The notes under the pieces are model-generated. The model ran no database searches, had not been told where the DNA came from, and saw only the letters and a list, made by a program, of their open reading frames with translations. Source: Nautilus pompilius (lineage: Eukaryota; Mollusca; Cephalopoda; Nautilida; Nautilidae). Taken from it: 64,000 nt of DNA. Shown piece after piece: positions 24,458 to 36,290 of the stretch. A program made the position numbers and the translations under genes. The DNA is taken from the NCBI GenBank assembly GCA_018389105.1, contig JACATO010001117.1, forward strand, positions 744,001 through 808,000, read 5' to 3'. The stretch's first letter is position 1, and every line of letters starts with the position of its first letter.

Positions 24458-27400
24458 CAGACAGACACAAAAACCTAGCTCTGCGCTACGTCTGCTAATT
24501 ACGAAAGTTTTTCAAAACGTCAGAAGCATTCGTACGATATTAATTGCACAGTGCTATAAAAATAAAACTGTCATTCGACATTGAATGTTACTGCAATTTT
24601 CGTTCACGAAGTGTTCATTAGACATCTGGAACATGACTACCACTAAGAGATTGTTAAAATAACTATCTTATATGGATTTTAAGAAATCATTCATAACTGC
24701 TTGCTTTGTATCAGGTGCATCGTCTATGCTGTTCCTTCCTTTTGTCAATGGAGAGAAATATTAACCTTTTCTATTTTTATCTAAATATGTGCCCATGTCG
24801 TTAAACAAAGGTTAAAATTTAATTCTAGTATATTAATTCTGCTTTATACTTAATGTTCCTGCACTTAAATAATTTTCTATTTGATGTTGTGTTTCTTTTT
24901 ATTTGAATAAATTTAAGACTTTATTTTCTCTCTCTCTGATTTGGTTTTTAGTCTTTCTTTTTGTTTTTCTGTTGATTCTATTTTTTTCCCTCTCTTTTTA
25001 TTGCGATAATTTTCGTCGATATTCCCCTAAGGAACTCAGGGTGGCATCTGTTAAAACGTCAGGTTATTAACTTCTATTGAAAAAAAAAATCTTTTGTATG
25101 CAACGAGGTTGTATGACTACCAACAACCAAGAGGTCTGGCACTAGATGGTGTGGTTAGCCGAACGTAATCAGCTGTACTCGCGTTCATCTTTCCTTTTCC
25201 AACACTCCTCTCGAACTTTCCTCGTGTCTTTCTAGTCGCAGTTTCGCTTTCCCCGTTGATTGGATTCTGATGCCCGCGCCCAATAGTAATAGGGTTAAAA
25301 TAGAAAACCAAAACTGTTTGCCTTCCCCGACAACACACTGGCTAAAACGATCGCTGCCTTTTACCGAACTTCGGTTGCCAAAACCCGACCCCGGACTGCT
25401 TCAACAGACACGCGCAGACGTTCTCAGCACAGTTAACGGCCGCGAATGGGTTACTACTGGTTGTGGACTCCGTGGGTTTTACAACACGGTACGGTTTATG
25501 TGAAATTCAACAACCCCCGCTACTAACAGAAGCACACATGGAACCAACTGTTCAATGTTCCAATTCAGGTCGGACATTTGAAAACGAATAAACGTGGTTT
25601 ATAAATGATGCGCACGGGAATTAATTTGTTAGACTCAGAGAACTGATAATAAACTATTATTATCTTAGATTTCTAGTCTACATTAAACCTGTCTCGGATG
25701 ACCATTCAGACTAATCCCCCAGTATCCAACAGAAAGTAATTAATAGTTGGAGACTTGAAATTGGGTTCCACAACCCCAGAAACTAACATTAATCTCACTT
25801 CCTGACGTACAATTACTTTCTTGGCGTGTAATGGTTTGGCAGAGTTCCATTCTTTATTCTTAGTTTAATAAGAACTATTTAAGTGACGCCGTATAGTAGA
25901 ATGAATTTATTTTCACCAAAATATACATTTAAATAATAACTATTTTAGGGGTACTTGGATAGTTGTAACGCATTTCAAACAAATCTATTTTATCGTGGAC
26001 TGTGTACAAGGAGATTATGGTTCAGAAAATTCCATGAGCTACTAGAACGATGAACCAATCACGTCTAGTGATTGTGGGGAACAAGACGTTTCCCTCTGTC
26101 ACACTTTCCCCCCTTAAAGCCGGCTGCTGGAGACAGACTGATAGCTCCGGGTTCTCTGATTGATAAAGTTGGACGAAGCCTCGTGAAGCTGCCCAGCCAA
26201 TCTGGTCCAGCACATTCGTTAACACGCCGTTAATCTGGAGCCTTAACGTTATATCCTTTACCTGGCTCACAAACAAATATCTTGAGGTCCCTAGGGGATA
26301 ATCCAAAGGAAATCTTCAACACGTTTAGTGCATAGATTCTTCTTTGCTTTGTTTCTATGAACAGTGTCTAGGCTCCACCAAAACACTGCAGCTGAATTAT
26401 TAAGGATCCAATACTGTAAGTAGAGGAACATTAGAATAAAATGGGGGAGATGCCGAAAGTAATTTGAATTTTAACTTTCTCTTCTCTGGATACTGGGATT
26501 TTTATGAAAAACCGAGATCAAGAAATGGAACAACAAAACGAAGCTCTTATTGCTTCGCCTTGGCTACGAGAACTCTATTACTCATATTTAATTCGAACCA
26601 TCGAAACAAATGCCCTATGTACTAATCTACTGACGAGAATACTTATTTACTTTTCACTACTACCAGCTCCATATGGACAACTTTCAAAGCCTACAGGTCC
26701 CGAGACAATACACTGTCGCACACGGCCAGGTCGCCTAGTCTCGACAGAGTACAGCACCAAAACCATTTAATGTCAAAACCTTTGATACGCGCGGGTGAAA
26801 AGTAAAACGGAATTTCTCAACGGGTAAATAATCACTTTTAGGGTGGAAAAACAGAACCACTCCCACTGTGTGGAGTATTCTATTGGGTAAAACCATTCCA
26901 CCGGACATAAACACTGCCATAACCTTACATTGACTCACGAGATATTGCCAGTGCTAGAACCTAGCCTCTGTGACCTTACTCTCCTACATCTGCCAGACAA
27001 GTAATCTTTTACTAACTAACTGTCAATGGTAGATTCTCTAAGAAGTAAATCCAGAAAAAGTTTCCAGAATCCAAAATACTTAAAAAAAAACACAAACAAA
27101 CACTGTCACCTATTCCTTTTGCAAAATAAATCTAGCTTCTATTTTGAAATTTATACTTTACAATGTTATTTTAAGATTTATAGTATATTTCAAAATAATA
27201 ATAAGGGAAAGTGGGTCTGGTTGTTATACTACTGAAATCTTGTTAATATTAAAGATCCGCCGTCATGACAGTTGTGATATAGCATTGGCCGTAATTAAAG
27301 AGCTGGAAGTAAATTTTTAATCTTTCATGTCGTAAGTACAGTCTTTATGTTCCGTTTATTATTTCATTTGCGCAGTTTTGTTTACTTCAGTTTCAAGTAA

Positions 27401-28204
27401 TTTATACGCTAGATAGGGCAGAATGTAAGTGACTCCTACAGCAGCAGTCGTACATTATTCGATTACTTAGTTTCACGGACGTACATGTTAGTTTTTCATA
27501 AATCTCGGCTGGGGGGGAAGCATGTCACGTGGTGTTTGGAAATGTGACACCCGTCCTTCCCTTGGTTCAGGGTCTGTTCGGAATAAATACAAAATTGATT
27601 GAGTTTTGGAGAAAAGAGTCTTCTTTATAATTTAATATAAATATAGCTTATTCTTTATATTCAGCAATATAAACAAGCCCTTAGTTGTTCGCTACGTTCT
27701 ATTACTTTGTAACAAAATCTACTTTTTAATTACAAATAAAGCAAATTTACTACTGTATATATATATATATAATTGTTATAATAAATGTTAAACGTGTTTA
27801 TAGACACATTTGGACTACCAGCCCCAACCCCAGAGACAATCGACCCCTTGTCACAAAAAAATATTTAAGTTGTATTAAGATATACTGGATTGAAAATAAA
27901 TGTTAATATTTAAACAACGGACCCTATTCTCTCTCTCCTACATGATGCTACTGCCATGCAGTATGCTACGGTGACTTTTAGTATACTAATTCATAAGAAG
28001 AAGAAGAAAAGCAATTGCCTTGAATATATACAGTACGTAATATTTGTAAATTCAGTGGATAATACCTATTTTTCTTAATTACATGGGCTCACACTGACGT
28101 TGGTTTTTAGTGTTTCGACGTCTTCAAGAAATAATGACGTCATTACAGAAGATCTAGTACAAAGACGACAATCTAAACGTTTCTGCTCTTCTCTCACATT
28201 CCAG
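24456..28204. other. Unique DNA, no gene recognised
   Basis: A CpG-richer part at about 25,130-25,500 contains CCAAT-type motifs in both orientations near 25,257 and 25,281. The minus frame 26,022-26,306 (94 codons) has no recognisable domain. Elsewhere AT-rich with a short AT-dinucleotide run near 27,757-27,770. Confidence 0.4.
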
Positions 28205-28264
28205 AAAGATGAGGCTCTTTAAGAGTTTGAGAACAGCAGAAAAGTTATCGCGTGTGAGCTGCAG
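28205..28264 (+). CDS. Candidate 60-bp internal exon
   Basis: A pyrimidine-rich acceptor, TTTCTGCTCTTCTCTCACA then TTCCAG, ends at 28,204. A strong donor CTGCAG|GTAAGC follows at 28,264/28,265. The 60 bases between are open in one frame only, beginning one base into the segment: KMRLFKSLRTAEKLSRVSC. The length is a multiple of three and the end phases are compatible with each other. I do not recognise the peptide. Chance pairs of splice-like signals are expected in 64 kb, so this remains a candidate. The phase does not fit directly onto the segment at 38,451. Confidence 0.3.
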
Positions 28265-28869
28265 GTAAGCACAACGTCAGGAAAAGTACCGAGATCTTAG
28301 ACTTATGCTGAAGAAGAAAAAGATTACTTTTTTTGAAAATTAAATAAATTTTAAGAAATGCAAAAGATGTTAGAGTATGAATACGTCATAAATAAAGTAG
28401 TGATTTATTTTCGGATGGATTTAAAACAGATCTTAATAGACGCGCCAGGATCTTTCGTGGAGCCTAAAATATCATAAATACTCTAGATCAATCAGTGAGA
28501 TCTTTCTGTTCTTCGAACCACTCTGTGTGTGTGTGTAAAAGCAGCCGTTTTTAGTCAGTCTAACAGGATTGGGGGGGAAGGCAAAGATATTGAGAGACTG
28601 CAGTAAGTTATCAGTAGCTCGAGTTTATTAAGCGATGGCGGAAAATGAAAAAAAGATGCCCCGTTGCTATGCGGAATCGTGGCCGCAAACACGTAGTGGC
28701 AGAAAGAAGAGAAAGGCGGAAGGACAGGATAGTGATAAAGTCCAACTGTCATCAGGCAATAGGCCAAACTGACAGAAACACTCAATGAAGGCCAGTCTAC
28801 ACAAATGAACTATGGGAATAAATCACTGACCACAGTCAACCCGAACCACCCCTATCTCGTCTGATGTAA
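28265..28869. other. Unique DNA, no gene recognised
   Basis: Contains a short (GT)n run near 28,526. A 76-codon minus-strand frame at 28,555-28,785 has no motif. Confidence 0.45.
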
Positions 28870-29400
28870 GATCGCAGACATTGGATTAAGAAGGGCTGAC
28901 AAGTCACGCTACACTACATTTTTATTTTCCTAGATGGGAAAAGACGGATTTGGAAAAGGCCACACAAATTACTCGACATCTCTTGTGTGGTCCCAAATCT
29001 TCAAGCTTCTGTAGTGGAATCATGGTTTGAGTGTTGTCTTCTTGGCATAACCTGGGGCTCTTGATTCCTTTAAAAGGCAGAATGAATGCCCAAGCTTACT
29101 TTAGCGTCATTTCCAGTCAAGTACATCCAGCGAGGTTTCCTGTGTATTCCGATGGGGGCGACTACTTCCGAGACGGTATTACTCCAACGCACCATGTCTA
29201 TATTGTACGCTCATGTTTGAGGAACATGAGACTGATTTAAGGTATCTCTTATGGTCACCACAATCCCCGATCTCAGTCCAGTTTAACATCTGTTGGATGA
29301 ACGTGAAGGATGCATTTGCAAATCACGATCTCTGCCCACCTCGAACCATACATCGGGAGTAAATATCCCTCAGGACACCTTTCAGCACCCTGTGGATTGT
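28870..29400 (+). mobile_element. Tc1-like transposase remnant
   Basis: Decayed catalytic domain of a Tc1-family transposase. Near 28,952 WKRPHKLLDISCVVP matches the W-RPHEA-D--C--PTV block. SWHNLGLLIPLKGRMNAQ near 29,041 matches CFSWHNLGPL--LKG-MNAQ-Y. Near 29,150-29,170 the sequence corresponds to the second catalytic-Asp block, G-YFQQDN-P-H, which is degraded (YFRDGITPTHH); a shifted frame then resembles EHETDLRYLLW. At about 29,258 SPQSP precedes what would be DLNPVEHL. The blocks are collinear on the plus strand with frame changes. No terminal inverted repeats were recognised and the DNA-binding part is missing, so it is a 5'-truncated or deeply decayed copy. Confidence 0.7.
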
Positions 29401-29779
29401 AAGCCAAAAAAATCTTAATATAAGGAGTCATCCACTCTATATATCTCTAATAGATCACGTGACACAAAACGCTACATTTTCATCTCATTTTTCCATAAGT
29501 CGTCAATCAAATAAAAGGATGTTTGAATGTATGCTAATAAGAAAACCGACTTAGTTACCATCAATTCTGAGCAGGGTCTGCGCGCTGAAAATTATTAATT
29601 ATATGCAAAGAAAATCCATATTTCATGTATAACTTTCACTGTGAATTAAATTTCATCACGAAAACCTGCTGCATTTAAACAGCATAAAAGGTTAAAAAAA
29701 TTTTCTGGCGTCTTAATTTTTTGAGAGCTGAATAATTTCAAGGTCCAATGTTTCTGATAGACGTTTAGATTAATTGCAT
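29401..29779. other. AT-rich DNA, no gene recognised
   Basis: Nothing supported; may include the outer part of the preceding Tc1 copy. Confidence 0.4.
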
Positions 29780-30290
29780 CCGTGAAAAGTAACCCGACAG
29801 AAGCGAAACATCGGACTACGACAGTGAGTGCTCGTTTCAGAAGTCTCGCAGTCGCACGCGATGTCTCGTTGGCGTCGTGTAGTCTCGCGCATGCACGCAA
29901 AGCGAGATCACGTTGCTGCAGATCAATCCGTCTCCTCGCGATAGAGGTGGTGAAGCGGTGCTGCGCTGCTGACAGGTACCGACGATGGTAGGGGAATTAT
30001 GAAAGAAGCCTTAGTCGTATCAATCAACCGTTCCTGTCATAGCTCATAATATCAGAGTGGAATTGACTGGTGTGTGTTTGTCCAGTCGACCATTAGTAAT
30101 TCGGTCGGAACAGCGAATGGTCAAGCCATCAGGGAAAAGGCCGCGCATGCGCTGTACGCTGACAGGGGAAAACAAGGCGCGCGGTTTGTTTGGTTTGAAG
30201 AGCTTGGCCAACCACCAACACCTTAACTGATAGCGTCGAGACGCGAATGGATAGGGCGGCCGGGTGGGGGGGGGGTGCCCAGTCGGGCTA
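29780..30290. promoter_or_regulatory. CpG-rich segment with NRF1-like sites
   Basis: Markedly CpG-rich compared with its surroundings. It contains the perfect NRF1-type palindrome GCGCATGCGC at 30,143-30,152 and a half-matching CGCGCATGCACG near 29,884. A donor-like GACAG|GTACCG occurs near 29,977. Such composition is typical of an unmethylated promoter, but no transcript start or adjacent coding exon can be shown. A G10 run lies just downstream, near 30,266. Confidence 0.3.
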
Positions 30291-30318
30291 TGAGTCAGTC
30301 AGTCAGTCAGTCAGTCAG
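30291..30318. repeat. (AGTC)n microsatellite
   Basis: About seven AGTC units in a row. Confidence 0.95.
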
Positions 30319-31039
30319 CTGGAGCTGCAAATTCGGAGACAATGTCGGCGCTGAACAATAGACTTATCCCGCGCGTGCAAAGACACATTGACAGGAAAGG
30401 TCCGTTGGGTAAATCCAGATACGATATTTCCACTGATTCTAATTTCTAAAGCAATTATCGACCGAAAAAGCGACACTCCTTCATACTTCCGGTAAGGACG
30501 CGCGGACGATGTTGTGCTCATCGTTTCAGATGGCTAAGTCACCAAATGTCGGCAGGGTTAGAGGTCTCAGTCCTTTAAAAAAAAAAATTACAACAGATTA
30601 TTTTATAACGCGCTGCATTTAAGTCTATAATAAACCACATACCACTTTCGTCATACTCCGATCCTTCCGCTCATTTATAAGCCAATAAATACTACTACTA
30701 ATAATAATACACTAACCCACAAAGCAATCGTTAGCAGATTTTCAAAAAAAGCAATAAAATCCCTGTAACAAAATTAATTAAAACAGTTTGCCTTAAAACA
30801 AGGATCAAACAGGTTCTTAAAACCGGTGACACATTTACTATCCTCCACCTTGATAGGAAAGTCATCCGAGCACATCCTATTAGGTCGTTACAGATGTTTT
30901 GTTGGGTTTTTTTTATCATGTTAACTTGGGGTTTGTTTTCTGCATACTTGTGAAGGTCTATGTTGATAAGTTATATACCGTCTTGTAGTCTGCGCTTTGG
31001 TAGACATTATGCCAAACCAACCTTTTTAAAAATCATGAA
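30319..31039. other. Unique DNA, no gene recognised
   Basis: Short minus-strand frames without motifs (30,315-30,521 and 30,731-30,919). AT-rich from about 30,570. Confidence 0.45.
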
Positions 31040-32175
31040 ATGGATATTTGTTTCAGGGTTCTGAGTGAAGCATGGACAGAAAAGGTTTTCGTGCCATTTT
31101 TGCTTCACGAGTTCAAACCAGGCCACAAAGGGGGCGAGGCAACTAGTAACATTAAGCAGGCACGGGGCGAGGACACAGCAAATAAGTGTACAGTACGACG
31201 ATGGTTGGCAAGGTTTCTATCAGGAGATGTGACCCTCGAAGACAAGGAACGTAGCGGACGTCCTTCCAGCTGTGATGATGACCGTCTGAAAGACTCAGTT
31301 GGAGCCGATCCAAGAAAAACAGCGAGAAATTGCTGGAGAGCTTGACGTAAGCATGGCGACTGTTTCCCGGCATCTTGACGAAATCTGTAAGGTGAGAAAG
31401 CCAGACAAGTGGGTGCATCACGAGCTGAATGAACAACAAAATCGTCGATTGTAGATCTGCTCTTCGCTTGTCAAAATAAACAAAAATTGTCTATTTCTTG
31501 ACCGAATCATTACGTGTGGTGAAAAATGGATCCTTTACGACAATCGCAAACGGTCAGCACAGTGGCTTGATAGAGACAAGGCGTCTAACCGCATTCCAAA
31601 ACCCAGGCTCCAACCTAAAGAAGGTCATGATCACTGTCTGGTGGACTGCACAACTGGTTCACCCACTATAACTTCTTGCAGCCTGGCGAAACCATCACAG
31701 CTGAAAGGTACTGTCGTGAATTAAACGTTGTTCATCAAAATCTCTTGCAACGACAGCCGGCATTGGTGAATCGAAGAGGTCCAATCCTGCTCCACTACAA
31801 TACTCGTCCTCGTGTTGCAAAAGTGACTCTTCAGGAACTGAACACGTTGGGGTATGAAGTTCTCCCTCACCCTGCCTATTCACCAGACCTTTCTCCCACA
31901 GACTACCACCTTTTCAAACACTTCGACAGCTTCTTCCGTATGAAATCCTTCTCCAACCAAGCAGCAATTATTACTGCCTTCCAACAATTTATCGACTCAA
32001 TAAATCCAGATTTTTTTTTCAAAATGGTATAAATGCGCTTGTAACTCGTTGGCAGAAGTATGTTGATTGTAACGGGACTTACTTCGATTAATAAAATGCA
32101 CGTTCAACAACGATATGAAGTCTCCTTGTTGCGGTAAAAAACCGACAAAACGTTTGTAATAATCTAATATTTGGA
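31040..32175 (+). mobile_element. Nearly full-length mariner of the Hsmar1/cecropia type, inactive
   Basis: A mariner DNA transposon whose transposase would cut and paste the element at TA sites. Blocks are collinear with the human Hsmar1/SETMAR transposase. The N-terminal HTH region is FLLHEFKPGHKGGEA, then TVRRWLARFLSGD and LEDKERSGRPS. DKWVHHELNEQQ near 31,404 corresponds to DKWVPHEL. Then come FLDRIITCGEKWILYDN, RRGPILLHYNTRP, and YSPDLSPTDYHLFKH. The C-terminus is ALVTRWQKYVDCNGTYFD, with a stop at about 32,091. The three catalytic positions read Gly (codon 31,518-31,520), Tyr (31,796-31,798) and Asp (31,901-31,903), where the family has Asp-Asp-Asp. The spacing between the last two is exactly D34D. 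At least three frame changes or stops also break it. Terminal inverted repeats were not clearly found. Confidence 0.92.
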
Positions 32176-35100
32176 CCTGCTGAAAGAAAGTTTTTCTAAA
32201 GTCTAACGTTTACCATAAGAACTGTGAATACGTATATTATTTTAAAAAAATCTCGTTGCATAACTTTTCAGACACCGAACATGAAAATCGTACCGTTTGC
32301 ATGAATACAGAAGATAACACTCTAACTCACTTTCTCGTATATATAAATATAAGAGAAAAAGAGAGAGAGAGAGTGTGTGTGCGATATTTTAACTACTTCG
32401 TTACATCATAACCATGTACATTAGGAAATGTATAAGATTGACAACCACTCTTTTATCAAAAGTAAAAAGAAACTGCCAAATAAAAATGTTATTATAATCT
32501 TTAAAATAAACAATTCAGAAAAAAATTGAATTTAAATATGACAAACTTCTGGAGGGAGGGCTACTTTAAAAATAATGAAAACAGGGATAATGACACGCAA
32601 TCCCGAGGTCACGAGAACACTACGTCATGACTGCTTCGTCTTGCACTCAACGAAAATCGAGTATTTATTGAATGTTAAGTCCGTCTTCACAGCGTATTTA
32701 CTGTGTTTATCAGATAAAGGTTGATTTAACATTTATGTAGCTGACTTGAAAAGAAACGGGTTTTGTCCAGGACTGAATATGGATTTGTATCGTTATAGAT
32801 TGAATCCAGTGCACGATTTTGGTGCTTGACAACCTGGTGACGTCAGAGCACCGAAAGTCAAAAGTAAAGCGAACTTTTGCTAAGATGACACGATAATTTC
32901 CTTGATCCGACTTTGTTGCTTGAGAAGTGTATACAAAGGGCTTGTAACCTCATTACTTATTGATTTATGGAAGAGGCAAAAATATTTTCAAAAGCGCAGG
33001 AATATTTACCCTTATAGTGTTTTTTGTTCTACATGAATGTAATATACCTATTAACGAATGCTTTACTGGTAACAGAGGAATATGCAAAGCTACCAAATAG
33101 TAAGTAACTATAGCGATGAGCCACCGTGTCGCTCGTTCCCTGAAGTATAGTTATGCCTGCATGAACTTCGAGCATCTCATGTTCCCTATTTTTGTAAATA
33201 ATCCGCTTCAAAGTGAATTAAATTTCTTACATAAGTGCCACATACCTAGAAAGAAAGGCAGTTACATTGCTCGTCCATGTATATCATTTAATATTTTCTC
33301 TATCCGCTTTCTTGATTATCTTGCGCTTATTTAAAGTCATTTCCTGACTTGATTTCCGACAGCTCCAATGTTTACACTGAGTTATTTTATCTCCAAATCG
33401 CAATGATCGCCTTTAGCATCAAAATTCAGCGTCTCTACTTCCGCAGTAATTGCTCGGAGTAACAAAACGGTCAGTTTTCTCTCCACCCAAAGACTCGAGA
33501 CCCATTAATGGTCTCAAGCTGCTAAATGGTCCGCTACCCTTTACTTCGCAAACGAAAAGAAATAGAAAAGCTTTCACAACAGAAAAGAAAGAAACATGGC
33601 GAACTGATTTCCTATTCAAACGTAATATCTGTCCACTTAAGTTCCATCGGTTTCCCTCCCTTTCTAGACGTGATAATTACTTTAATGGTCACTCTTGGCT
33701 TTAGCACGCTTCCTTTCCACTGTTTCACACCGAAACAGAAAATGAAGTCTTATCGAAGGTGCCAAACGCCAGAAGCCATTTTCTGTCTGGTATATTCAAC
33801 TCATTAGGCGCTACCGTTGTCCAAACTTTTCGCTGTAACTTTTGCGTTCAGTTTTACACACCATCTCCGGTGTTAAGAACCTGGTGTGACATTGTCCGCC
33901 AACTTCCGAGCACGACAAAAATCTTTGTCATTTGTCGTCTATTCGCACGCATTTTTGTTTGCGCTGAGAATTTGTTTAATTCTGTGATTAGGCCTGAGGG
34001 TAAGAGACGTGCTCAAGTACAGAGAATCGTTTTCTGTAATCTCATGCAAGTAGTTCTTTTCTCCCTCCAACTCTTAACTTCTTTTGAAATGTTCTTTCCA
34101 AGTAAACTTGGTATTTCTCAGAATTATACTCATAGCTAAGACACTTGTACAAAGAGCGTATTTAATGCTAACATGAAAATTACTCCCAGCAGGAGGTGGA
34201 AACAATAGCTTATGATAAAATAAACTTTGTTAAAGGTATAGGGTTACAAATCCAAAGGTTAAAGATTAACTTTAAAACGATGTCTTCATCTCTGTTATGG
34301 TTAACCAAAAATAATAACTGTTTGGTCTAACTTTATTCAATCTAACGATAATTTATTATAGCTGGCTTTAAAACCTTTATATTAGTTTGAAAAGGAATTT
34401 GCCTACGGGAATAAAATTTTGATATTCTTTCTTTTCTTTTGATTTGTTCTTAACTGAACCGTGGACTCATTAATGAAAAGTATCATGTGTTCACAGTTAC
34501 AAAACATGATCCTGAAGTAGGAAGTAATATGACAATAAGTTTATGTTGCAAGGGACATTCTTCTTGAATTATGTCACTATTGGGTTCATATTTTTGGACT
34601 TTCTAGAAAAAACAAAGATTCAGCCATTTATTTTTCGATATAATTTGTTTATCCTTTTTATACGTTTTTAAAATATTTTTTCTTTAAAATTAATTCGCTT
34701 TTTAAAATTTTGAGATAAGTTTTATTATAACCAAAATTAAAAGTTTTTTTTTTTTAAATATTAAATATTGTTTCATTTCTTGTCTCCTAATCATTGGTTG
34801 TAAACATGTTGGGAATCTAGATTTGTCATTTTTCTCTGCAGTTTCCGTCAGGATGAAACATCGATATATTTCTACCTAGTTTGTATGATTGCGTTAACAT
34901 CGATAGTCGGGGGCCGAGAAGTTTCGTGTTTTTCTATAGTTTCGATACAACCACCAAAATTTTGGTTAATTTAATGATAATTCATACTACCTAAGTGGAA
35001 ATTGTTGTTTTATGCTTTTTTTTTTAGAAAGGGCGATAACTTAAGAAACGAAAGACTGATATCAGCTTTACATGTTGCTCGACTCAACAGTTTTGAAGTG

Positions 35101-36174
35101 TAGCTCTTTAATGAAGAAGATAAATGAACACCGCATCTCATTCCACAAGCAAGCAGCTCTTTAGCCGACGATATTTTAAAAGTATAAGGCGAACGGTCGA
35201 AAAAAAAATGGAGTTAAATTAGATGTCTGAGAGCTGGAGCGCAGGTGTGTCGTCACGAACACCACAGGTGAAAGTTAACACTATGTCATCATCTCTTGAG
35301 CAACGTAATTAACGTGGATAAGATTCATGGATTAACGAGCATTATGACGAAATGTCAGAGCTCGGTTACTAAAAAAAAAACAAACATTAAAAGAATATAG
35401 AATTGTTAATTATTTTTCGTAATTAATACCTGTTTCCTAACGGTGATAGAGTTAAAATTAAAAATTAAAAAAAAAACATTTTATTTAAAATACCACTTGA
35501 AAATTCTTTGTTCTCTGACTGTCATTTTTTTTTTTTTTTTGCGTTGTTAGTTCAGAGATCGCCATCTTGAGATTTTAAACAGTGCATTGGGAGGGGGGGG
35601 CCAAAGAAGTGCCACCTAACGACCAGCATGTTTAGACTTTGTCGATTACTTCCCTTTACACGGTGGTTGGTTCGTTATACAGTAGGAGAAATATTGCAGG
35701 AAGCATCTGAAAATTGTCCTTTAGAAAACCATTTTCAGAATTAATTGTGTGTAGCGTTTACGTATTCACATCGTCACAGGCTTGCACGATGTCTAGATGC
35801 CTGCAAATTAATTCTCGTCTTCTTTGTGTGTGTGTGTGTGTGAATTAATTAATTTTTTTTTAAATGATTATTTTAGTAAAACGATGAAGATCGCACTTTT
35901 GCGAAGCATAATGGCTACACTTGGATTTGTGTTTAAATCAACATTAAATAGAAATGTAAGACAGACCATTGACCGGTTCATTTGAGAAACCTGCAGTCGG
36001 CGATATGGAATTCGTAAGGTATTTAAGAAAAACGTCAAAAAACGTTTTGAGATTCCAAAAAATAAAAAGAATGTTTTTGGCAGTATTTAAATATGTATAA
36101 AATATTAGTCTTTGTGACTGAGCAAGTTCCCCGGTTACGGGGTTGTGCGCCCAAACTGGTGATCGGAACCGAAT
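32176..36174. other. AT-rich unique DNA, no gene recognised
   Basis: Includes a short AG/TG run at 32,354-32,380, a T run at about 35,524-35,540 and (GT)n near 35,826-35,841. Three overlapping plus-strand frames at 33,450-34,139 (84, 93 and 126 codons) have no domain, and their mutual overlap argues against coding. Confidence 0.5.
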
Positions 36175-36290
36175 GAAGAGATATCCGCGCCAACCTCTGT
36201 CATTCTAAGATGGGATTCCGTCTCGGACCCTCAACCACGTTTGGGGGGTTCCGGTAGTTTACAACTGAACCATCCATCCCCCCCCCTCTC
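36175..36290 (-). mobile_element. tRNA-derived SINE head
   Basis: On the minus strand the segment shows an A-box-like TGGTTCAGTTGTAAACTACC (36,252-36,271). About 15-20 bases further on is a B-box-like GAGGGTCCGAGACGGAATC near 36,213-36,232. The spacing and order fit a tRNA-derived pol III promoter. The 3' body toward 36,100 is not clearly delimited and no poly-A tail was seen, so the copy may be partial. Confidence 0.5.

Noticed and set aside
26735-26938. Possible mariner-type fragment on the minus strand
   Set aside because: Only a vague resemblance around VMAVFMSGGMVLP; no catalytic block follows.
31010-31032. CCAAACCAACC upstream of the mariner as its inverted terminal repeat
   Set aside because: No matching right end could be found, and the orientation does not fit the usual mariner end.
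33450-34139. Three overlapping plus frames up to 126 codons
   Set aside because: No motif, no splice context, and mutual overlap.
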